A stretch of 64,000 nucleotides of DNA from Stutzerimonas stutzeri (GCA_002345575.1 DDVX01000008.1:158042-222041); one strand, 5' to 3'. Positions 32,718-42,040 are shown, numbered from the stretch's first letter. Notes: generated by a model from the sequence alone, not told the origin. Program-made: numbers and translations.

Positions 32718-35507
32718 TTAGCCTCTGGGGGCCGGCACACCACTAGTGGCAGACCGGATGGCGGCCCAGTGCTCGATGAGCTCGCGCAACTGGGACATTT
32801 CCACCGGTTTGGCCATGTGCCCGTCCATTCCGGCTTCGCGCGCGCGCTCGCGGTGTTCGCTGAGGATGTGTGCCGTCAGCGCTACAACCGGCGTACGCGG
32901 GCGGTTTTCGCGTGCCTCCCAGGCGCGTAACTGAGCTGTAGCCTGGAAACCATCGAGAACCGGCATCTCGCAGTCCATCAGCACCAGGTCATAGTGCTGC
33001 GCTTTGATGGCTGCCAGTGCCTGTTCGCCATCACTTGCAGTGTCGGGCTTGAGGTTGAGCTTGTTCAACATGCCGCGGATGACTTTGGTGGAGATGCTAT
33101 TGTCTTCGGCCACCAGGACTCGGAAGTCCTCGGGGATCGGCAGGGCTTTTTCTGTTGCAAAAAAACGTGGTGTAACACTGTTGCGATGGCTGGCGAGCTC
33201 ATCGGCCAAGGTGGTTTTAAGGGTGTAGCCGGCCACGGGCTTGGCGAGGACGCGCTTGATGCCGGCGTTGCGCGCCAGGATCTTGCTGGGTGAACTGCTC
33301 ATGCCGGTGAGCATGATCAGCAGGATGTCGTGGTTGAGGCTGAAGTCTTCACGGATCTTGCTGGCCAGCTGCATGCCGGTTATGCCGGGCATGTCCTGAT
33401 CAAGCAGCACTACATCGAAATACTCATGCAGATGGGCCTTGGTGCGCAGCAGGGCCAGCGCCTCCTTGCCTGAAGCGGCGGTGGTTACTTCCATGCCCCA
33501 GCTACTGCATTGCTGCTCGAGTACCTTGCGGCAGGTGTTGTTATCGTCCACCACCAGCAGACGTGCGCCAAGCAGCGAGACATTGAGGTCGCTGGTCGAT
33601 TGTTCCACGGGTTTGGCGGTCAGCGGCAGGCTGACCCAGAGGGTATTGCCGGTGGCTTCGCCGGACTGGATGCCAAACTCACCCTTCATCAGGTGCACCA
33701 GCTGACGCGCGACGATAAGTCCGAAATGGCCAGCCTGGCCGGTCGTGGCGAGAAAGTTGCTGCTATCCAGCTCAGCATTGAGCAGCGCTTCGCACTCCTG
33801 AGCTTCAAGCGGCCGGCCGCTGTCTTGGACGGTGAAGCGCAGGCGTGTTTGTCCGTCGGTTTCGTCAATGGCGGCCACCAGCAGGACTTCACCTTCCTCA
33901 GTCTGTCGGAAGGCATTTTCCAGCAGGCTCAGTAGTGTCTGGCGCAGGCGTGTCGGGTCACCGGTAACGATGTGCGCCATATGCGGCTGGACAAAACTGA
34001 TCAGTTCGACCTTCTGCATTTCGGCTTTGGTTCGAAAAATGCCTAAGCAGTCCTCGATTAGGGCGTTGAGGTCGAACTGCACGTCGTCCAGCTCGATCTG
34101 CCCGGACTCCAGCTTGGTAATGTCGAGTATTTCGTTGATCAGGTTGAGCAGTTCATTACCCGAGCTGTGTATGGTCTGGACGTAGTCGCGCTGTTTGGGC
34201 GACAGCGAGGTGTCGAGCAGCAGCTCGCTCATGCCTAGCACGCCATTCATTGGCGTGCGAATTTCGTGGCTGATGCTGGCAAGAAAGTCAGCTCTGGTCT
34301 TCTGTTCGGCGCTGGAGACGGCCTCGGCGGTGTGCTGGGTGCGATGGCTGGCGCGGATCTGGCGCTGGCGTTCTTGCACGGCCAGGCTGAGGATCAGCCC
34401 AGAACAGGTGGTCATGCCGAACAGCATTGCCGTAAGCCAGTGCGGCGCAAGCTGGTTCAGTCCCAGTAGCATGGGCAGCATCAGGATGAGCCCCGCATCC
34501 ATCACCAGCATACCCACCAGTAGCAGTCGTGCCGGAGCGTGACCCAGGCGCCAGTGGTGCAGGGCCACCGCGGTGGCAGTGCCTGAAGCCAGCAACACTG
34601 CGCCATAGAGTAGCCAGGCGGAGCGGAGCTGTGGAATGAATAACATGAGCACTGCCAGCAGGCCGATGCCGCTGATCTGCAGTGCCAGCAGCCGCTTGCC
34701 CCACGGCGTACAGCGCTGCTGATAGAAATCGAGAATGAATCCCAAGAGGAAACCGAAGGCCAGCAGCATCGCAATGTCGGCGATCAGGGCCTGGTATGGG
34801 AGCAATACAGGCGACCGCATGCCCAGTAGCCCGCCGTTGGCCAGCGCTGACACCAGTAGTGCCAAATGCAATCCGGCCAGTCCCAGATGGCTGTAGCTGC
34901 GGCTGCGGTTGAAGCGCAGCAGGTTATAAAGCAGCAGCAGCGCTAGGGCGCCGAGCAGAGTGCCGAACAGATAGGCCTCGCGGGATTGTTGCACCAGCCC
35001 GGCTTCGTCGATGAGTTCAAACCAGGTCAGCATCACGTGGTCGGACTGCAGGCGTATATAGGCGGTCCTTGATTCGCTGTCATTGGGCAGAGCGAAAATG
35101 TAGGCGCGATCAGGTAAAGGTCGCTCGTGGAACGGGCGTAGCTCGCCGGTAGCGACGTGGCGTTCCAGTTCGGTATCGCGCAGTAGGTAGAAATCAAGGT
35201 GCTGCATGCGCGGTGCGTAGAGCCAAAGCCAGTGGGGCTGAGCGTAGGGTGGCAGGTTGATCTGTAGCCAGACCGCCTGATCACTGCTCGGGGCGCTGTA
35301 GGACTGGCTGTCCAGGCGTTGGAACAGCGGTCGCTGTGCGACGACCTCCTCAAGGGTGAGCCGGGCAGACGGGTCGATGAGGATGCGCCAGGATTGCTCG
35401 GAATCTTCGGCGACCGGCGTTGTGCCGGAGGCTGGCTCGGCCCATAGCCCCCCCACGCCTAACGGCAAGCAGAGAACCAGCAGGATAACCATCCAGAGCT
35501 GCCGCAC
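32718..35507 (-). CDS. retS: Hybrid sensor kinase RetS
   Basis: The 929-residue protein has a signal peptide (1-23), a periplasmic 7TMR-DISM-type sensor domain (about 35-170), seven membrane helices (about 177-378), a HisKA domain with SHEIRTPMNG (His414), an ATPase domain (N box near Asn531, DSG at 562-564) and two receiver domains (Asp703, Asp845). This layout and the purH-purD-retS order match RetS, which restrains the GacS-GacA-Rsm switch between motile and biofilm states by binding GacS. The ATPase G2 region reads GHFGL rather than GTGLGL. Start is GTG 35507 with AAAGGA upstream. Confidence 0.9.
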   Translation of the reverse strand: MRQLWMVILLVLCLPLGVGGLWAEPASGTTPVAEDSEQSWRILIDPSARLTLEEVVAQRPLFQRLDSQSYSAPSSDQAVWLQINLPPYAQPHWLWLYAPRMQHLDFYLLRDTELERHVATGELRPFHERPLPDRAYIFALPNDSESRTAYIRLQSDHVMLTWFELIDEAGLVQQSREAYLFGTLLGALALLLLYNLLRFNRSRSYSHLGLAGLHLALLVSALANGGLLGMRSPVLLPYQALIADIAMLLAFGFLLGFILDFYQQRCTPWGKRLLALQISGIGLLAVLMLFIPQLRSAWLLYGAVLLASGTATAVALHHWRLGHAPARLLLVGMLVMDAGLILMLPMLLGLNQLAPHWLTAMLFGMTTCSGLILSLAVQERQRQIRASHRTQHTAEAVSSAEQKTRADFLASISHEIRTPMNGVLGMSELLLDTSLSPKQRDYVQTIHSSGNELLNLINEILDITKLESGQIELDDVQFDLNALIEDCLGIFRTKAEMQKVELISFVQPHMAHIVTGDPTRLRQTLLSLLENAFRQTEEGEVLLVAAIDETDGQTRLRFTVQDSGRPLEAQECEALLNAELDSSNFLATTGQAGHFGLIVARQLVHLMKGEFGIQSGEATGNTLWVSLPLTAKPVEQSTSDLNVSLLGARLLVVDDNNTCRKVLEQQCSSWGMEVTTAASGKEALALLRTKAHLHEYFDVVLLDQDMPGITGMQLASKIREDFSLNHDILLIMLTGMSSSPSKILARNAGIKRVLAKPVAGYTLKTTLADELASHRNSVTPRFFATEKALPIPEDFRVLVAEDNSISTKVIRGMLNKLNLKPDTASDGEQALAAIKAQHYDLVLMDCEMPVLDGFQATAQLRAWEARENRPRTPVVALTAHILSEHRERAREAGMDGHMAKPVEMSQLRELIEHWAAIRSATSGVPAPRG

Positions 35508-35537
35508 GGCTGAAGTCCTTTTGCAAATGTACAGCGG

Positions 35538-35566
35538 ATTATAAGCCGCATGGTGGTACGCGGTAA
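35538..35566 (-). promoter_or_regulatory. Candidate promoter of retS
   Basis: On the minus strand a perfect TATAAT (35543 to 35538) is preceded at 17 bases by TTACCG (35566 to 35561). The predicted start is about 25 bases before the GTG of retS. Confidence 0.55.
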
Positions 35567-35729
35567 GGCGGGAACATGTTCAAGCGGACGGTTCGCAGGG
35601 TAGCGGGTGAGTGCTCGCCTGGCCAGGCGAATCAGAGATGGGATCGTCAATTTTCTCTATGTGACAAAACGCAGCAAAACGAGATATCGCTATACGAATA
35701 TTTTACTAAAATCAAGAACAAATAAGACT

Positions 35730-35745
35730 AATGTTTAACAACATT
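35730..35745. promoter_or_regulatory. Inverted repeat upstream of the MHS transporter
   Basis: AATGTT-TAAC-AACATT is a perfect two-fold site in the AT-rich region 105 bases before the transporter start. It may be an operator. The cognate regulator is unknown and not encoded next to it. Confidence 0.35.
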
Positions 35746-35849
35746 TTTCGTTGCCGCATCTAGCATTTGCCGAGAACCACACAATAAAAAGGCATCCCTA
35801 GTTGCAGGGCGATTCCGTTCCTGGCCGGTGGGTGTCATGGAGGCAAGCC

Positions 35850-37526
35850 ATGAGCGTAGCAGCAACCGACATCGGTCATTTACCGTCCCGGCCCATGACG
35901 CCAGAGGAACGCAAAGTCATCTTTGCTTCCTCGCTGGGCACAGTCTTCGAGTGGTATGACTTCTATCTGTACGGATCGCTATCGGCGCTCATCGCAGCGC
36001 AGTTTTTCTCTGGGGTAAACCCCACAGCGGCTTTCATCTTTGCGCTGATGGCTTTTGCGGCGGGCTTTGCGGTGAGGCCCTTTGGTGCACTGGTCTTCGG
36101 TCGACTGGGTGACCTGGTCGGACGCAAATACACCTTCCTCATCACGATCACGATCATGGGTCTGTCCACCTTCATAGTCGGGGCTCTGCCGTCGCATGCC
36201 ACCTGGGGCATGGCCGCCCCGGTCATCCTGATCGTGCTGCGTCTGCTTCAGGGGTTGGCGCTGGGCGGTGAGTACGGTGGTGCAGCCACCTACGTTGCCG
36301 AGCATGCGCCCCACGGGCGTCGTGGGTTCTATACCTCCTGGATCCAGACCACCGCTACGCTTGGGCTGTTCCTGTCGCTGCTGGTGATTCTCGGTACTCG
36401 GACCTGGATGGGCGAAGAGGCATTTGCCGCCTGGGGCTGGCGGATTCCGTTCCTGCTCTCCATTGTGCTACTCGCCATTTCAGTGTGGATTCGGCTGACG
36501 CTGAGCGAGAGCCCGGTATTCAAGCAGATGAAAGAGGAGGGCAAGACATCCAAGGCGCCTCTGACCGAAGCCTTCGGACGCTGGGAAAACGCCAAGGTTG
36601 CGCTTGTCGCGCTGTTCGGGGGAACCGCCGGCCAGGCGGTGGTCTGGTATACCGGTCAGTTCTACGCGTTGTTCTTCCTCACCCAGACGCTGAAAGTCGA
36701 TGGCGCGACGGCGAACATTCTGATTGCCCTGTCGCTGCTGATCGGCACGCCGTTCTTCGTCATCTTCGGCTGGCTGTCGGACAAGATCGGGCGCAAGCCG
36801 ATCATTCTCGGCGGCTGCCTGATTGCGGCGCTGACCTACTTCCCGCTGTTCGCTCTGATCACTCACTACGCCAATCCAGCGCTGGAGCGGGCGCAGGCCA
36901 GTGCGCCGGTGACCGTGGTCGCCGACCCAAGCGAGTGCTCGTTCCAGTTCAACCCGGTGGGTACCTCGAAGTTCGTTTCTTCCTGCGATATAGCCAAGAG
37001 TTTCTTGGCGCGTAACTCGGTGAATTATTCCAACGAAACGGCTCCGGCTGGCACCTTGGCCAGTATCCGCATCGGTGAGGAGACGATTGAATCGTTCGCC
37101 GGGGCCGGGATGGCGCCGGATGAGTTCAAAGCCCGTACCGATGCCTTCAATGCCGGTATGACCGAGGCCATCCGTGGCCACGGTTACCCGGCAAAAGCTG
37201 ATCCGGAGCAGATCAACAAGCCGATGGTGGTGGGGCTGCTAACGGTCCTTGTGCTGTTCGTAACGATGGTCTACGGGCCAATCGCAGCGATGCTGGTAGA
37301 GCTGTTCCCAACCCGCATCCGCTACACGGCTATGTCTTTGCCGTATCACATCGGTAATGGCTGGTTCGGTGGCTTCCTGCCAACGACAGCCTTCGCCATG
37401 GTGGCGATGACAGGGGACATCTACTACGGCCTGTGGTACCCGATCATCGTGGCGTTGATGACCTTCGTCATCGGTCTGTTTCTGATGCCTGAGACCAAGG
37501 ACCGCGACTTGCGTAACTGGCACTAA
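35850..37526 (+). CDS. MHS family MFS transporter (metabolite:H+ symporter)
   Basis: The 558-residue transporter has twelve predicted helices and the MFS signature GRLGDLVGRKYTF after helix 2, with EWYDFYLYG in helix 1 typical of the MHS (KgtP/ProP-like) subfamily. It is over 100 residues longer than most members because of an inserted hydrophilic segment at about 342-457 with two cysteines (363, 379). Substrate probably an organic acid or betaine, but not determinable. ATG 35850 has a GGAGG site; the frame extends to 35802. It sits alone between retS and purD. Confidence 0.85.
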   Translation: MSVAATDIGHLPSRPMTPEERKVIFASSLGTVFEWYDFYLYGSLSALIAAQFFSGVNPTAAFIFALMAFAAGFAVRPFGALVFGRLGDLVGRKYTFLITITIMGLSTFIVGALPSHATWGMAAPVILIVLRLLQGLALGGEYGGAATYVAEHAPHGRRGFYTSWIQTTATLGLFLSLLVILGTRTWMGEEAFAAWGWRIPFLLSIVLLAISVWIRLTLSESPVFKQMKEEGKTSKAPLTEAFGRWENAKVALVALFGGTAGQAVVWYTGQFYALFFLTQTLKVDGATANILIALSLLIGTPFFVIFGWLSDKIGRKPIILGGCLIAALTYFPLFALITHYANPALERAQASAPVTVVADPSECSFQFNPVGTSKFVSSCDIAKSFLARNSVNYSNETAPAGTLASIRIGEETIESFAGAGMAPDEFKARTDAFNAGMTEAIRGHGYPAKADPEQINKPMVVGLLTVLVLFVTMVYGPIAAMLVELFPTRIRYTAMSLPYHIGNGWFGGFLPTTAFAMVAMTGDIYYGLWYPIIVALMTFVIGLFLMPETKDRDLRNWH

Positions 37527-37536
37527 GCCGAAACGA

Positions 37537-37564
37537 AAGAGGCCCCACAAGTGCGGGGCCTCTT
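37537..37564. terminator. Bidirectional terminator between the MHS gene and purD
   Basis: AAAGAGGCCCC and GGGGCCTCTT flank an eight-base loop. The A-rich left flank and TTC-rich right flank suit termination in both directions between convergent genes. Confidence 0.85.
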
Positions 37565-37583
37565 CATTCTGCCGGTGGGCTAC

Positions 37584-38873
37584 TCAGCTTTCGCCCTGCT
37601 CGCGTGCGATTGCCCGATAGCCGATGTCGTGGCGATAGAAATGCCCGGTCCAATCGATGCGTGCTGCGAGGGCGTAGGCATTTTGCTGGGCTGCGCAAAC
37701 CGTTTCACCCATGGCGGTGGCGCAGAGCACCCGGCCGCCTGCCGTGGTGATTTCACCATTCTGCAGAGCGGTACCAGCATGAAACACCTTACCTTCCAGT
37801 TGGGCAGCGGCGTCCAGGCCCTGGATCAAGGCGCCCTTGGCATAGTCGCCGGGATAACCGCCGGCAGCCAATACCACGCCTAGGCTAGGGCGCGGGTCCC
37901 ACTGTGCTTCGATCTTGTTCAGTGCCTTGGCTAGAGCGGCCTCGATCAGCAGGACGAGGCTGGACTGCAGGCGCAGCATAATCGGTTGGGTTTCCGGGTC
38001 GCCGAAACGACAGTTGAACTCGATCACCTTGGGTGCACCGTTGCCGTCGATCATCAGGCCGGCATAGAGGAAGCCGGTGTAGACGTTGCCTTCGGCGGCC
38101 ATGCCCTTGACGGTTGGCCAGATCACTTCATCCATTACACGCTGGTGCACTGCATCGGTGACCACAGGTGCTGGCGAATAGGCGCCCATGCCGCCGGTGT
38201 TCGGGCCGGTATCACCGTCGCCGACGCGCTTGTGGTCCTGGCTGGTAGCCATGGGCAGCACGTTTTCGCCATCGACCATGACGATGAAGCTGGCTTCTTC
38301 GCCGTCGAGGAACTCCTCGATCACCACGCGTGAGCCGGCTTCGCCGAAGGCGTTACCCGAGAGCATGTCGCGCACCGCTTCTTCGGCCTCGCTCAAAGTC
38401 ATCGCGACGATTACACCCTTGCCGGCCGCCAGGCCGTCGGCCTTGATGACGATAGGTGCGCCTTTTTCACGTAGGTATGCCAGTGCTGGCTCGACCTCGG
38501 TAAAGTTCTGGTAATCGGCGGTGGGGATTTTGTGACGGGCCAGGAAGTCCTTGGTGAATGCTTTTGAGCCTTCCAGTTGAGCTGCAGCGGCGGTCGGGCC
38601 GTAGATGTCCAGATTACGGGAGCGAAACAGATCGACTACGCCCTTCACCAGCGGTGCTTCGGGGCCGACGATGGTCAGTTGCACGTTCTGTTCGGCGAAG
38701 TCGGCCAATTGCTCGATAGCCAGCACGCCTATATCAACGTTCTCGCACTTGGCCTCGGTGGCCGTACCGGCGTTGCCCGGCGCGACGAAAACCTTATTGA
38801 CCCGCGGGTCCTGCGCAACTTTCCAGGCCAGCGCGTGCTCGCGTCCGCCGTTGCCGATGATCAATACGTTCAT
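37584..38873 (-). CDS. purD: Phosphoribosylamine-glycine ligase
   Basis: The 429-residue ATP-grasp enzyme makes glycinamide ribonucleotide in purine synthesis. Motifs include the N-terminal MNVLIIGNGGREHALAWK, KADGLAAGKGVIVA, and EFNCRFGDPETQ (metal ligands). A GGGAGAGAG ribosome site precedes the ATG. It is downstream of purH on the same strand with a REP pair in the 117-base gap. Confidence 0.97.
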   Translation of the reverse strand: MNVLIIGNGGREHALAWKVAQDPRVNKVFVAPGNAGTATEAKCENVDIGVLAIEQLADFAEQNVQLTIVGPEAPLVKGVVDLFRSRNLDIYGPTAAAAQLEGSKAFTKDFLARHKIPTADYQNFTEVEPALAYLREKGAPIVIKADGLAAGKGVIVAMTLSEAEEAVRDMLSGNAFGEAGSRVVIEEFLDGEEASFIVMVDGENVLPMATSQDHKRVGDGDTGPNTGGMGAYSPAPVVTDAVHQRVMDEVIWPTVKGMAAEGNVYTGFLYAGLMIDGNGAPKVIEFNCRFGDPETQPIMLRLQSSLVLLIEAALAKALNKIEAQWDPRPSLGVVLAAGGYPGDYAKGALIQGLDAAAQLEGKVFHAGTALQNGEITTAGGRVLCATAMGETVCAAQQNAYALAARIDWTGHFYRHDIGYRAIAREQGES

Positions 38874-38909
38874 TGCTCTCTCCCTGTGGAGGCGGGCCTG
38901 CAGCCCCTT

Positions 38910-38940
38910 GGTGGATAAGCGAAGCTTTATCCACCCTACG
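38910..38940. repeat. REP-type palindrome, copy 1
   Basis: GGTGGATAA-GCGAAGC-TTTATCCACC followed by CTACG: a hairpin of the 'GTAGGGTGGAT' REP class common in the P. stutzeri group. It is inverted relative to copy 2, so the pair forms a BIME-like unit between purH and purD. Confidence 0.75.
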
Positions 38941-38955
38941 ATGTCTGGCGTTCCG

Positions 38956-38985
38956 CGTAGGGTGGATGGCCGAAGCCATCCACCG
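38956..38985. repeat. REP-type palindrome, copy 2
   Basis: CGTAGGGTGGATGG-CCGAAG-CCATCCACCG, the inverse-oriented partner of copy 1. CCACCCTACG of copy 1 can also pair with CGTAGGGTGG of copy 2 to give one long stem. It may shield the purH message or cap it before purD. Confidence 0.75.
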
Positions 38986-38990
38986 CGGGA

Positions 38991-40595
38991 TCAATGACGG
39001 AAGTGGCGCATGCCGGTGAACACCATGGCAATGCCCGCTTCGTCGGCTGCCGCGATTACCTCATTGTCGCGCATCGAGCCGCCGGGCTGGATCACGGCGC
39101 TGATGCCGGCCTTTGCCGCATTGTCGATGCCGTCGCGGAAGGGGAAGAATGCGTCACTTGCCATCACTGCGCCCGGTACGGGGAGGCCCGCATGCTCGGC
39201 CTTAATCGCAGCGATGCGTGCGGAGTTGACGCGGCTCATCTGGCCGGCGCCGACGCCCACGGTCTGGCGGTTCTTGGCATAGACGATAGCGTTGGATTTG
39301 ACGAACTTGGCCACTTTCCAGGCAAAGATCAGGTCATGGATTTCCTGCTCGGTGGGCGCGCGCTTGGTCACCACCTTGAGCTCATCGGCGGTGATCATGC
39401 CAATGTCGCGGCTCTGTACCAGCAGGCCGCCGTTGACGCGCTTGAAGTCCCAGCCCGGCGCACGCTCGGCCGGCCACTGGCCGCATTCGAGCAGGCGCAC
39501 GTTGGCCTTGGCAGCGACCACTTCGCGGGCCTCGGCGCTGATGGAGGGGGCAATGATGACCTCGACGAACTGGCGCTCGACAATAGCGCGGGCGGTTTCA
39601 CCGTCCAGCTCGCGGTTGAAGGCGATGATGCCGCCAAACGCGGATTCGCTATCGGTGGCATAGGCCAGCTCGTATGCCTGGCGGATGCCGCCTTCGTCTT
39701 CCGGCACTACGGCCACGCCGCACGGGTTGGCGTGTTTGACGATAACGCAGGCAGGTTTGACGAAGCTCTTTACACACTCCAGCGCGGCATCGGTATCGGC
39801 GACGTTGTTGAATGACAGTTCCTTGCCCTGCAGTTGGCGTGCGGTGGCGACGCAGGCTTCGTCTGCATGCTCGACGTAGAAGGCCGCGATCTGGTGCGGG
39901 TTCTCGCCGTAGCGCATGTCCTGCGCCTTGACGAACTGGGTGGTGAAGGTGCGCGGCAGCTGAGCGCGGTTTTCAGTAGACAGCGTCGCGGCAGCCTGGT
40001 CGATGGTGCCCAGGTAGTTGGCGATCATGCCGTCGTAAGAGGCGGTGTGCTCGAAGGCCTTGAGTGCCAGGTCGAAACGCTTGGCATAGGTCAGGCCGCC
40101 ATTGCGCAGGCTGTCGAGAACGTCGGCATAGTCACCAGCGTTGACCACGATGGCGACGTCCTTGTGGTTCTTCGCCGCGCTGCGAACCATGGTCGGGCCA
40201 CCGATATCGATGTTCTCGATGGCGTCCGGCAGGGTGCAGCCGGGCTTAGCCACGGTGGCGGCGAAGGGGTAGAGGTTGACTGCAACCAGATCGATCGGGT
40301 TGATCCCGTGCTCGCTCATGACCGCACCGTCCAGGTCACGACGACCGAGGATGCCACCGTGGATCTTCGGGTGCAGGGTCTTCACGCGACCATCCATCAT
40401 TTCCGGAAAGCCGGTGTAATCGGCCACTTCGACGGCGGCAATGCCGTTCTCGCTGAGCAGCTTGAAGGTGCCGCCGGTGGAAAGAATTTCGACGCCAAGG
40501 TCAGCGAGTTCGCGGGCAAACTCAACGACGCCGGTCTTGTCGGACACGCTTATCAGCGCGCGGCGGACGGGAAGGCGGAGGGCATGATCGGTCAT
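38991..40595 (-). CDS. purH: Bifunctional AICAR formyltransferase / IMP cyclohydrolase
   Basis: The 534-residue enzyme does the last two steps of IMP synthesis. The N-terminal cyclohydrolase domain (LISVSDKTGVVEFAREL, GRVKTLHPKIHGGIL) is followed by the formyltransferase domain (YGENPHQIAAFY, VKHANPCGVA, DAFFPFRDGID). The frame is open to 40643, but ATG 40595 gives the Pseudomonas start MTDHALRLPVRRALIS. It lies just downstream of dusB-fis. Confidence 0.96.
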   Translation of the reverse strand: MTDHALRLPVRRALISVSDKTGVVEFARELADLGVEILSTGGTFKLLSENGIAAVEVADYTGFPEMMDGRVKTLHPKIHGGILGRRDLDGAVMSEHGINPIDLVAVNLYPFAATVAKPGCTLPDAIENIDIGGPTMVRSAAKNHKDVAIVVNAGDYADVLDSLRNGGLTYAKRFDLALKAFEHTASYDGMIANYLGTIDQAAATLSTENRAQLPRTFTTQFVKAQDMRYGENPHQIAAFYVEHADEACVATARQLQGKELSFNNVADTDAALECVKSFVKPACVIVKHANPCGVAVVPEDEGGIRQAYELAYATDSESAFGGIIAFNRELDGETARAIVERQFVEVIIAPSISAEAREVVAAKANVRLLECGQWPAERAPGWDFKRVNGGLLVQSRDIGMITADELKVVTKRAPTEQEIHDLIFAWKVAKFVKSNAIVYAKNRQTVGVGAGQMSRVNSARIAAIKAEHAGLPVPGAVMASDAFFPFRDGIDNAAKAGISAVIQPGGSMRDNEVIAAADEAGIAMVFTGMRHFRH

Positions 40596-40709
40596 TTCAG
40601 AGCCATTCAAGTGGGAGAAGAAAGTTGATGGACTGGAGGTCATCAGCCTGAAGTGAAAAGATGCGTCGAGCGTTCGGCCCTGAGCTTCCCATTTAGGCTT
40701 CCAGCGCCT

Positions 40710-41030
40710 TCAGAGAAGGTCGTACTGCTTGAGCTTCTTGCGCAAAGTGCCACGATTCAGGCCCAGCAATTCCGAGGCCTTGGTCTGGTTGCCCTTGACG
40801 TAGTTCATCACGGTTTCAAGCAAGGGTGCCTCTACTTCGGAAAGCACCAGGTTATACACATCCGTGACGTCTGCCCCTTCGAGATGGGCAAAGTAGTTGT
40901 GCAGCGCGGTCTCAACGCTAGCGCGGAGGGTCTGGCCCGCCTCGCTGGGCGTATTCAAGTGCTGCTTGAGGTTCAGGTCGTCGCTCACGGATGCGGTTCC
41001 AATAGCCAGTGTTTCGTTCAGCAGCGTCAT
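40710..41030 (-). CDS. fis: Nucleoid protein Fis
   Basis: The 106-residue DNA-bending protein has the conserved C-terminal helix-turn-helix (GNQTKASELLGLNRGTLRKK) and the N-terminal beta-hairpin region. Fis peaks in early exponential growth and activates rRNA promoters. Its ATG overlaps the dusB stop (ATGA), the standard dusB-fis operon of gammaproteobacteria. Confidence 0.96.
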   Translation of the reverse strand: MTLLNETLAIGTASVSDDLNLKQHLNTPSEAGQTLRASVETALHNYFAHLEGADVTDVYNLVLSEVEAPLLETVMNYVKGNQTKASELLGLNRGTLRKKLKQYDLL

Positions 41031-42040
41031 GCGGCCACCCCTGTTTCATCCCCTGAGTCAGGGCAGTTTCGGCGTTCCTCGAAGAACGCCCGAACACTAG
41101 CGCATTGCGCGTCCCTGTCATCCAAACAATTGAATCGGCTACGGTATTCCCGTGCCCCCGGTTGTGTTGCGAGATACCAGCTGACGTGCTTGCGCGCGAT
41201 GCGTACACCCATCACTTCACCATAAAAGGCATGCAAGGCGTCCAGGTGTGCGAGCAGTATCCCTTCGATCTCATCCAGACCCGGCCCAGGCAGAAGATCG
41301 CCGGTGCTGAGGTAATGGTCGATCTCGCGAAAGATCCATGGCCTGCCTTGCGCTGCACGGCCGATAAGCAGCGCATCGGCGCCGGTGGCCTCAAGTACCT
41401 GTTGCGCCTTGAGCGGCGAGTCGATATCTCCGTTGGCGAATACCGGGATCGATACGGCCTGCTTGATGCGGGCTATGGTTTCGTACTCGGCATCGCCATT
41501 GTATAGATCCGCGCGGGTGCGGCCATGTACGGCCAGTGCCGAAATGCCGGACTGTTCGGCAATCTGTGCCACTGTAACGCCGTTCTTGTTTTCTCTGTCC
41601 CAGCCGGTTCGTATCTTCAGCGTCACCGGCACATCCACCGCTGCCAGCACTGCCTCAAGAATACTAGCGACCAGCAATTCGTCCTTCATCAGCGCCGAGC
41701 CGGCCGCCTTGTTGCAGACCTTTTTCGCTGGGCAGCCCATGTTGATATCGATGATCTGGGCGCCCATTTCGACGTTGCGCCGAGCAGCTTCGGCGAGCAT
41801 CTGCGGATCGCCACCAGCGATCTGTACCGAACGCGGCTCCGGGTCGCCATCATGCTGCATGCGCAGGCGCGACTTGCGACTGTTCCATAGGCGCACGTCG
41901 CTGGTCACCATTTCCGAGACCACCATGCCCGCGCCCATGCGCCGACATAGCTGGCGGAACGGCTGATCGGTCACGCCGGCCATGGGCGCGAGAATCAATC
42001 GATTCGGAAGAACATAAGGACCGATGCGTACCGCTGACAT
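41027..42040 (-). CDS. dusB: tRNA-dihydrouridine synthase DusB
   Basis: The 337-residue FMN enzyme reduces uridine to dihydrouridine in tRNA. Motifs are LAPMAGVTDQPFR, the catalytic-Cys region MGCPAKKVCNKAAGSAL, KIRTGW and FANGDI. The frame extends to 42106, but ATG 42040 has GGGAA upstream and gives MSAVRIGPYVLPN. It leads the dusB-fis operon. Confidence 0.95.
   Translation of the reverse strand: MSAVRIGPYVLPNRLILAPMAGVTDQPFRQLCRRMGAGMVVSEMVTSDVRLWNSRKSRLRMQHDGDPEPRSVQIAGGDPQMLAEAARRNVEMGAQIIDINMGCPAKKVCNKAAGSALMKDELLVASILEAVLAAVDVPVTLKIRTGWDRENKNGVTVAQIAEQSGISALAVHGRTRADLYNGDAEYETIARIKQAVSIPVFANGDIDSPLKAQQVLEATGADALLIGRAAQGRPWIFREIDHYLSTGDLLPGPGLDEIEGILLAHLDALHAFYGEVMGVRIARKHVSWYLATQPGAREYRSRFNCLDDRDAQCASVRAFFEERRNCPDSGDETGVAA

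Larger units (their letters stand above)
35508..35849. other. Divergent intergenic region retS / MHS transporter
   Basis: This 342-base region carries the retS promoter on its left. From about 35650 to 35790 it turns clearly AT-rich, unlike the rest of the window, and contains the AATGTT/AACATT inverted repeat. No ORF with a ribosome site is seen. It looks regulatory, or like the edge of acquired DNA joined to the transporter gene. Confidence 0.5.
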
